64,000 nucleotides of DNA, taken from Eretmocerus hayati. Taxonomy: Eukaryota > Arthropoda > Insecta > Hymenoptera > Aphelinidae. Made by a program: the position numbers and the translations under genes. The first letter of the stretch is position 1. Every line of letters starts with the position of its first letter. The notes below the pieces were generated by a model, which worked only from the letters and a program-made list of their open reading frames with translations, was not told the origin of the DNA and made no database searches. Positions 58,401 through 64,000 of the stretch are shown here, piece after piece. The DNA lies in the NCBI GenBank assembly GCA_029851415.1, contig CM056744.1, positions 64,970,172-65,034,171 of the forward strand. Direction: 5' to 3'.

Positions 58401-59225
58401 AGACGTGTGGAAATATTCGGGAAAAGCTTGAAAAATTTCATGAAAAACGGTAATCAAACAGAGTTAATAGAGTCATTAAAAGATTTAGACGGAGCAGAAA
58501 TCACTTCAGAATCAAATTCAGAGAATAAAGTAGAAAGCGAATCAGAAAATCAGAATTCAAGCCAAGCGAATGAGCGCTCGCGAGTCGATGAGCCTGGGAA
58601 ATTTACTATTCAACACGAAAAGCTCAATTCAGATTTTATTGTTTCTCAAGAATCAGTAAAAAATTGGTCAGATCGTATGAATAAGTTACCCGAGGTACAC
58701 GATTCTACTATAAATAAGATTGAAAAAGCGAGCGAAAAACAAAAATTAAATTATAATGTATCAAAGCGTGATGTTAGATTTAAGATAGGTGATAAAGTAT
58801 TGAAGAAGAATCGACCATTATCATCGGCAGAGAAGAATTTCACAGCGAAGCTGGCAGAGAAATTTTCAGGACCATTCGAAATTAGCAGGCAATTAGGAGA
58901 AAATGTCTACGTGTTATCAAAGGATGGAGCTGAGTTACAAGCATCTGTCCACGCCAAAGATTTGAAATATGCAAGCGTTGCATCAAATCAGAAGTCAAAA
59001 AGTAATCTGCCCAAGCAAGCAGTAAATCAACAGCAGACAGAAAAATTGGTGCCATCGGACAGCAGCGAGTCTCCCCGCCCCGCAGCAGTGGCACGCGCCC
59101 GGAAGAATAGCCGGCAGAAGCCGCGAGGAGCTGCAGGTGAGCAGACCACGCGCGAGACCGATCGACAGCCCACGCGCTCGAGAGGCCCAATAACGAGATC
59201 TAAATCGAAAGCTACAAGTGACTAG
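55431..59225 (+). CDS. Pol polyprotein: protease, RT, RNase H, integrase
   Basis: Uninterrupted for about 1264 codons. Residues below count from 55635. The protease has LLDSGAARSVIG (D6) and LILGLEFI. RT has VVDLRVVN, TTLDLSMAYHQIKL and GYLDDIVLV (YLDD at 354-357). RNase H has HTDASDTGIGS, TERECLA and VTDHSALQWLF, ending VPDALSRM. Integrase begins with a zinc-binding HDEPSAGHMG..NCDSC segment. Its core has AMDLMGPF (D768), ISDNGLEF (D828) and NPVERVNR (E863), followed by a basic tail with a KIGDKVLKKN strand and an Arg/Ser-rich end. All catalytic residues expected for the four enzymes are visible. Expression is probably by frameshifting from gag at 55425. The stop at 59223-59225 lies inside the first 26-bp repeat. 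Confidence 0.93.
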   Translation, partial: RETSGVNETIALATSEQVSKVGEASQSQSQETANTFQVDATRIFKVPDTTKPTDYPRYWINVKIGPIELEGLLDSGAARSVIGRKYRDIAGQIGITLQPSNFLYAQMANGELEEVAGELITPLEIAGISKNMPILSVPSLPVDLILGLEFIRFFGMHILGDSDEYTFADLKDKQRFAFELFSIEAPNQMNLESEIPTSSGEKIELKSEASKNTQEAQSRGEGLKKLSDYEAYRLKRVLDKCLPHQNKDEKFLKATDLIEYEIRLLKSARPVKQRYFPLSDKMEKTMHAEFQKLYDADVVEKSNSPWNNPAFLVKKANGGHRLVVDLRVVNSLAEKDAYPTPYMDTILRKLKNAKYITTLDLSMAYHQIKLKKISRSICAFTIPGRGHWQFKRLPMGLANAGACFQRLIDSIIGDLEPYAYGYLDDIVLVTETFEQHLELLEKLLNKIVGAGLTINREKSKFCCQEVKFLGYIVDEHGLRVDPAKTEAIKNYPRPKNVKQVKRFTGMTSWHSKFIRNYATIVEPKNRLLKKDAKFEWKEDQEKAFCTLKEALVSAPVLSMPVPDAEWFLHTDASDTGIGSMLTQKVDGKERVVCYASRSLSKQERVWSVTERECLAIKWSIEKSRPYIEGEKFTVVTDHSALQWLFNKKNPVGRVGRWAHDLASYSFRVIHRKGTLNVVPDALSRMFEDDTMNIGSVGVLEKTSDKWYNKRFFQILKHPKRYRDWKIMDGRIYKYRPDHELNEIIDDLDAWKLVVPEENRAKIIKESHDEPSAGHMGKEKTYRKVAQSYYWPGIYLDVANYVKNCDSCALYKVDQRGQIGMMGTRTVDRPMKIIAMDLMGPFPKSKEQFEYLLIFECIFSRYIVCVPLRKKTGQAVQKALENVLCTHYGTPEILISDNGLEFKNELMNRFCEENGIEHEFTPSFHPQANPVERVNRDIKTMIAIFADNHKEWNKHIQQFQFCHNSNFSSSTGKSPAFMIYGREIKAPKLWRRRVEIFGKSLKNFMKNGNQTELIESLKDLDGAEITSESNSENKVESESENQNSSQANERSRVDEPGKFTIQHEKLNSDFIVSQESVKNWSDRMNKLPEVHDSTINKIEKASEKQKLNYNVSKRDVRFKIGDKVLKKNRPLSSAEKNFTAKLAEKFSGPFEISRQLGENVYVLSKDGAELQASVHAKDLKYASVASNQKSKSNLPKQAVNQQQTEKLVPSDSSESPRPAAVARARKNSRQKPRGAAGEQTTRETDRQPTRSRGPITRSKSKATSD

Positions 59226-59321
59226 AGTGTAGATGAAAACAAAGTGACTAGAGTGTATATAAAAACTAAGTGACTAGAGTGAATATTAAAACGAAGTGAT
59301 TAATCCTAAGACTTAAAATTA
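59218..59321 (+). repeat. Four 26-bp tandem repeats between pol and ORF3, with TATA-like box
   Basis: Three clear units begin GTGACTAGAGTG and a fourth has diverged to GTGATTAATCC. GTGACTAG recurs again at about 59331. The second unit contains TATATAAAAACT (about 59256). This could be an internal promoter or leader for ORF3, about 100 bp before its ATG. Confidence 0.6.
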
Positions 59322-59360
59322 GTGACTAGAAAAAGTGAAAGACTAGAACAGTGACTAAAC

Positions 59361-60665
59361 ATGGGACCTATAAAAGAGGCAGTGTTAAAGTGGCTCGAAA
59401 AAGACAGTGATAATAAAGTAGAAAATGTAAATAATGGCTCTAATACGCGTGTGAATAACAGTGTGGTACAGGACAGAGACAGTGTAAATAGTGTAGGTAG
59501 TGTGGAGGTGAATGTGCCTTTGGACGCTCAAAACCCCATAGTAAATGAGGTAATAGTGCCAGCACAAAATAACCCCAATGTACCCGCAATCGTTCCACCA
59601 GTGCGTCAAGAGCAACAAGAAATTAGTGCAGATGACATCGCTGAATTCCATGCACGTCGCCGAGTGCGGGAAAAATCAGCTTTGATGCAGAATTTGAGAG
59701 CCATAGCACAGCCATGGAAAGAAGAAGATAGGCGCCGTCGCGAAGCTGAATCGCGAGCGGTTGCAACAATAACAACAACACCGACGCCCGAATTCCTCGA
59801 AGAGCAGCAGCTCGTGAGAAAAGCGCGCGCCGATGCTCACGCAGCAACTTGTGCGGCTGAGCTAAATGGTGCCGTTAAAAATGCACGTTTGGGTTTGGAA
59901 GTGCAATGCAGTGTTGCTCTTCAAGAACGTCAACGTGCACATTTTTTGCAGTTGCGGGAACGAGAATTTGAAAGGCGGATGGATTATGAAAGGCAAGAAG
60001 TACAAGAAAGATTTGCGGTGGATTTGCCACGCGCCATACAAAACGCAGAGCAGCTACATTTATCGTTGCAGTACCGTGAAGATATGTTGCAAGCCCGAGA
60101 AGAAGCAGTGATGCAGCGTGAGGCGGATATCCACGCGCGAGAATACCATATACAACGATCAGCTGATCGTTGGGCGGCAGAAAGCCGTGCTTTAGCGAGG
60201 AGATTACGAGAGGAGCGAACACGCGCAAGACACCAGCAGCGTGGTCCACCCCCTCCTGTACACAATCATCGGCGTCGTATATCGGTAGATGTGCAGATTG
60301 ATTTTGAATTTTACGCGCCAGAACAGCAATTACAAAATCAAGTAATTATTGAAGGAATAGAAGATCAACCATCACTGCCGGATAAGGAGCCTCAGGGGCC
60401 TCAGCAGCAGCAGATTCAAGAAATTCTACAACCAAGTATTGAGCCGCCGCCGCCGCAACAAGTGGTAAATAGAGCGTGGAGTCCGATCAGAGGCTATCGC
60501 ACAAGAGCTGAGCGTCAAGCACGCGTTTATGTGACACAGGAAGAGCGAGTGAGGCGAGCGCAGGAGGTGAATGATTATTTCAATATCAGAAAGAAAGAGC
60601 AGAAAAGATTGAATAAGGCGTGGGCGGATGAACATTTTCTGCCAGGAGAACGTGATTTGGAGTAG
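59361..60665 (+). CDS. Retrotransposon ORF3, 434-residue coiled-coil protein of unknown function
   Basis: The ATG at 59361 starts MGPIKEAVLKWLEK, a likely amphipathic helix. An Asn/Val-rich segment follows, then about 200 residues dense in Arg, Glu, Ala and Gln (for example LREREFERRMDYERQEVQERF, QREADIHAREYHIQ) that should form a long alpha-helical coiled coil. A Gln/Pro-rich region (QGPQQQQ, EPPPPQQ) leads to a basic C-terminus. There is no signal peptide, transmembrane segment or cysteine framework, so it does not look like Env. It has no protease, chromodomain or RNA-binding motif I recognise. Intact length in a young element suggests selection. Possible roles are structural or packaging accessory, or host-factor binding; none is shown by the sequence. 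Confidence 0.75.
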   Translation: MGPIKEAVLKWLEKDSDNKVENVNNGSNTRVNNSVVQDRDSVNSVGSVEVNVPLDAQNPIVNEVIVPAQNNPNVPAIVPPVRQEQQEISADDIAEFHARRRVREKSALMQNLRAIAQPWKEEDRRRREAESRAVATITTTPTPEFLEEQQLVRKARADAHAATCAAELNGAVKNARLGLEVQCSVALQERQRAHFLQLREREFERRMDYERQEVQERFAVDLPRAIQNAEQLHLSLQYREDMLQAREEAVMQREADIHAREYHIQRSADRWAAESRALARRLREERTRARHQQRGPPPPVHNHRRRISVDVQIDFEFYAPEQQLQNQVIIEGIEDQPSLPDKEPQGPQQQQIQEILQPSIEPPPPQQVVNRAWSPIRGYRTRAERQARVYVTQEERVRRAQEVNDYFNIRKKEQKRLNKAWADEHFLPGERDLE

Positions 60666-61316
60666 TAAGCAGCAGTAGTAGTGTCAACATCAACAGCAGT
60701 CATCTATAGGAAGAATAGCGTATTGTATTATTTTAATCTATTAGTTTGAACGTGCAAACATTTCTTGCGTCTAAAAAGAAGCGCTTATTTGTTTATTTTG
60801 AGAAGAAAGACGCGTAAAACAACGCGTAATATAGCGTATTTTTGTTTGATCGTTGCGTTCAATGATTGGCGTTATTTACAAGAAAAGAGAGAGAGAAATT
60901 AAAATCATGAGAGAGACTCGTATTGATAGTATAAGTATTTGTATATGTACAACTTCAAGTTCCTATTTACAAGACTAAATCATAGTATATCATATTATTT
61001 ACAGGTTATATACATGAGAAAATATTGAACATTATTTACAGGTTATATACAAGTGAAAAGATGAGACATTATTATTTTGCAGCAGTGAAATATAAAGTAG
61101 TGAGATTGATGAAAATTTAGTCATTAAGCTGCGTGATTATTGAGGAAAAAGTGAGTTTGGAACATAGATTTTGTGTAGATTCACTTAATTTACGCGCGAA
61201 GCAGAGTATTTTTTTTTTTTCGTTTTGGAAGTTATATTCAGTCAGTACGTTTGATAAAGATTCAAGCGCGAGTATTTTCAGTTTTTCCACGGGGCTCAAA
61301 ACTTAGCGGGGGGCTC
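60666..61316 (+). other. 3' untranslated region and polypurine tract of the retrotransposon
   Basis: AT-rich with no frame of note. The final bases before the 3' LTR, AGCGGGGGGCTC (61305-61316), are the polypurine-tract candidate. Confidence 0.55.
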
Positions 61317-62044
61317 TGTGACGAGGTAAATCGCCACACGCGCTAGAATCATATAATGAGCCATAAGCAGCCGAAAAGTAGAAAGAGCGCGAAGAGAGAG
61401 AGAGAGAGAGAAAGAAAGATCAGCTGTCATCATCGGCGCCGTCGTCGTCGTCGTCGTTGATGGTCAGCTTGGCGCGAGCCGTGAAGATGAGAAGTGGCGA
61501 TCCGACGGGCGGCGTAAATATCCGCGCGCGGGAATGTGTGCGTGCGTGAGTGCGTATTGCGATCGGCCCCGGTCGTCGGCCACGTGCGGGATGTGAAGAG
61601 TGTGCCCCAGGTATGCAGCGTAGCCGAGGAGCCGATCCAGCCGAGCCCTGGTCAACGAAATACGTAGTGCAACGTATACGGGGATATGTCGGTTAGGATG
61701 CGAGGCCCCAGCCCGGGTTGTATGCGGTATGGTGAGTCTCTCTCCCTTCGGAGCGTTCTCTCTCTCGCGCGTTAGATAGAATTATTGTTGATGCGAAAGA
61801 AACGCGTAATAGTTATATGTCTTTTGTATAAACCTTTTCTTTATGTACTTTATATTAATAAATCATCGAAGATCACGGAGTAGTGATCCACAGCCAATAT
61901 AAAATCTAGCGTCTGAGTAACAGTTATTTATTAGTTATATTTATATACAAAGAGATGGGACTTATTCTCATAAAATTCCTCATCCCCTTCAGGTTGAGAT
62001 GAAGCAGATATGGGTGATTATTAAAGGCTCGTTACCCTATCTCA
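61317..62044 (+). repeat. 3' LTR
   Basis: 728 bp, nearly identical to 51646-52374. I noticed a one-base indel in the GA run region, GGCCCCGG versus GGCCCCAG and AAAGG versus AAAGA. Confidence 0.92.
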
Positions 62045-62203
62045 AACTCTTGGGGATTTTCTCGGTTATGCGAGATCAGCATCGTGACTTTTTGATGTAA
62101 TATTCCCTGAAAATGCAACCATTTCATAGATGTTCATATATGGTCATAGGGTCTTTGGGCCCCCAGTTCACATATGATCACAGGGTTCCCGTTTTTACAT
62201 GGG

Positions 62204-63129
62204 TTGCATGATTCTTACTGCTCACATTCATCAAAACTATTCCCTCTCTCTCCTGGAAATCTATACGACAATTCTGGTCCATCGTATTTTTTTTCACCTG
62301 AAACACCCCCGCAATTATTGCACAGTGTGAGGCAGCTGTATCTTCTTCCTCATTTCCTCTTCTTAATTTTTTCCTATCGAAGGGCGTTCAGTTCACAGTA
62401 TACTTCGTCAATCGAATTCCTGAACTCGAGATCAAATTTAGAAGGTCTCATAAGTTATTTGTTTTCGTTCTTGTCTAGATTTGTTATTACACTCCAAAAT
62501 TATTAATCTTCGAAAAAGGCCGTATCACGGTCTAGTCTATATATGGAAGAGATTCACGTGTCGCTCACAAAAAATCATGTCTCAGATTCTTCTCTTGGTT
62601 CCAAATCAGTTCAAAGGTAGACAACAAGATGGCTTTTCTTACCTGTAAGATTCTATAATTCCCTGCAAACGTGCAATCGTGTATCGTTTTGGACTTACGA
62701 TAAGTATTTCTAACAAGGAAAAGGGTTTCTCGGTACGGTGTGTATGCTTCGATCTTAGTTACAAGTACTGACAGGATTATTGCGTGATGTAAAATGTCTA
62801 TGGCAATATTGCTTTTGAATAAAATTTTCAATTTATAGATGCTTTCTATGGGGAGAAATGTCGAATACATGAAGAACTGATTTTCTAGGAATCCTATTCT
62901 CAACATTTTCTTCAAAAGTATGTTTTGTTGTAACATATTATGTTCGCAGGAAAAAACTTCAGTTGTCAACGTTTTCTTGCTTTCAAAGTTTTGCTCTGCT
63001 CATTTTTCGCAGATTCATTTTTAGACTACTTATTCGTTGTTATTCGTTATTAGATACATTGTTACTCTCTGACAGAAAAAATTGAAATACAAATTTTTTC
63101 AGAGATCACTCCGATTATTACCACCAGGT
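62204..63129. other. Intergenic sequence, nothing recognised
   Basis: A minus-strand frame at 62969-62565 has no recognisable motif. No repeats were noted. Confidence 0.4.
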
Positions 63130-63490
63130 ATTTTTCTTCGTTCGGGCATACAGTAGATGTTTTTTTTTCGTCGGGGCATACAGCAGGTGTTCTTTCTCGT
63201 CGGGACATACAGCAGGTGTTTTTCTTCGTCCGGGCATACGGCAGGTGTTTTTTTTCGTCTGGGCTCCCGGCAAATGTTACTTTTCGTCGCTACTACGGGC
63301 CACGTGTTCTTCTTCGCCGGTAGTTACGAGCGGGTGTTACTATTCGTCGGAAGCTACAGCCGGGCGTTATTTTTTGTCGCTGGTTGAAAATACGCGTTAA
63401 TCTTCATCCTGGGATACGGATGGTGTTTCTTCTCATGAATGCATCCAGAAGGTGTTACTCTTCACCGGTAATCCAGGAAGTGTTTTTCTT
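63130..63490 (-). repeat. 30-bp minisatellite array (right, inverted)
   Basis: About 12 degenerate units of TTCGTCCGGGCATACGGCAG-GTGTTTTTC, the reverse complement of the array at 50545-51015. Confidence 0.85.
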
Positions 63491-64000
63491 CTCCGGGGGC
63501 GACGATATATTGTCTCCAAAAAGAATTTCTAATTCTTTTCACTATTCAATATTGAATATTATTCATAATATTGATCGAATCAAGTAAACTTCATTCATTT
63601 TTTCCCCCAAACCATGTATCTCTAAACATGACGTTACAGAAACTCGACACTCAGTAACCCCTATCTTTATATTCTTAAATGACTTGAATTACCACATTAA
63701 CAACACTGCACACTGACAGTACTTCTTAAGATCACATTGTTAGATTCCTTTGATCTGAACATCGTCCCTTGGCCCGTTTAGGATAACCGATACGAATAAG
63801 GTTCATTTGACCATGAGTCTCTCAGTCTCTGTGACGTGAAGTTCATTTACTCAAAATACATTTCTCAATACTTATACCATTACCATGATACATTCATCAA
63901 CATGAAATGGGGTTCTCAAAATTCATCCATCATAATCATTTCAGCTTCCATTCAAGAAACAATAGAGAGATGTGAAGAGTATTAGAAATTCTTTGAAAGA
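63491..64000. other. Intergenic sequence, nothing recognised
   Basis: AT-rich; no feature supported. Confidence 0.4.

Larger units (their letters stand above)
51646..62044 (+). mobile_element. Near-intact Ty3/gypsy-like LTR retrotransposon with a third ORF
   Basis: The 10.4 kb element has 729/728-bp LTRs, a 4-bp target duplication AACT (51642-51645, 62045-62048), a primer-binding-site-like TGGCGCCCAACG, gag, pol (protease, RT, RNase H, integrase) and an extra downstream ORF. I saw only about four LTR differences, pointing to a recent insertion. Confidence 0.92.
51175..62203. mobile_element. Foldback MITE (~0.63 kb) interrupted by the LTR retrotransposon
   Basis: Terminal repeats CCCATGTAAAAATGGGAACC (from 51175) and, inverted, CCCATGTAAAAACGGGAACC (to 62203). 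Long matching arms follow (CATAGATGTT, AATATTCCCTGAAAATGCAACC, GATGCTGATCT). The LTR element sits between 51645 and 62049 inside the right arm. Without it the MITE is about 626 bp. A further inner inverted repeat around AAACGTTTGGCAAATTGGTG is at 51430-51600. Confidence 0.75.

Noticed and set aside
59361..60665. ORF3 as an envelope gene (endogenous retrovirus)
   Set aside because: No signal peptide, transmembrane helix, furin-type site or cysteine pattern; the composition is that of a soluble coiled coil.

Overview
This is an animal nuclear window, almost certainly arthropod and probably insect. It has spliced genes with short GT-AG introns, insect-type Ty3/gypsy retrotransposons, a CACTA-like DNA transposon, MITEs and large satellite blocks. 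The very CpG-rich satellites would suit an insect with little DNA methylation, for example a hymenopteran, but that is only a guess. I found no clear single-copy host gene. Essentially every coding stretch I can identify belongs to a mobile element.

Layout. (1) 1-6562, minus strand: a decayed Ty3/gypsy-type element (protease, RT-RNase H, an OTU-like domain, integrase) cut by the left edge. (2) 6542-38010: a roughly 3 kb cassette on the minus strand, bounded by inverted arrays of one 31-bp minisatellite. It carries a tRNA-Phe-like sequence, a gene resembling an invertebrate repeat-associated family (recalled as DUF8207) and a FLYWCH-like zinc finger. The DUF8207-like gene is split exactly in frame by a 28.46 kb insertion (8491-36951) with terminal inverted repeats and an AT target duplication. 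That insertion holds nothing but satellites, giant palindromes, segmental duplications and a probable solo LTR. (3) 38591-46386: a 7.8 kb element with ~150-bp terminal inverted repeats. It encodes a TNP2/CACTA-like transposase (DDE residues visible) and a second gene of at least six exons that resembles DUF4806 proteins. (4) 46.5-51.2 kb: MITEs, microsatellites and a 30-bp minisatellite. (5) 51646-62044: a nearly intact, recent 10.4 kb Ty3/gypsy-like retrotransposon. Its LTRs are almost identical, its target duplication is AACT, a GGGAAAC slippery site joins gag to pol, and there is an extra third ORF that does not look like env. It sits inside a foldback MITE. (6) 62.2-64 kb: non-coding, with the 30-bp minisatellite again in inverted orientation.

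The window reads as nested mobile DNA. The outer elements are old and frameshifted; the 51.6-62.0 kb retrotransposon and the 8.3-9.6 / 24.4-25.7 kb inverted duplication are young. The main candidate for something undescribed is the 28.5 kb TIR-ended satellite/palindrome element. The retrotransposon accessory ORF and the two-gene CACTA-like element come next. All calls were made by eye from sequence; no database search or alignment was run.
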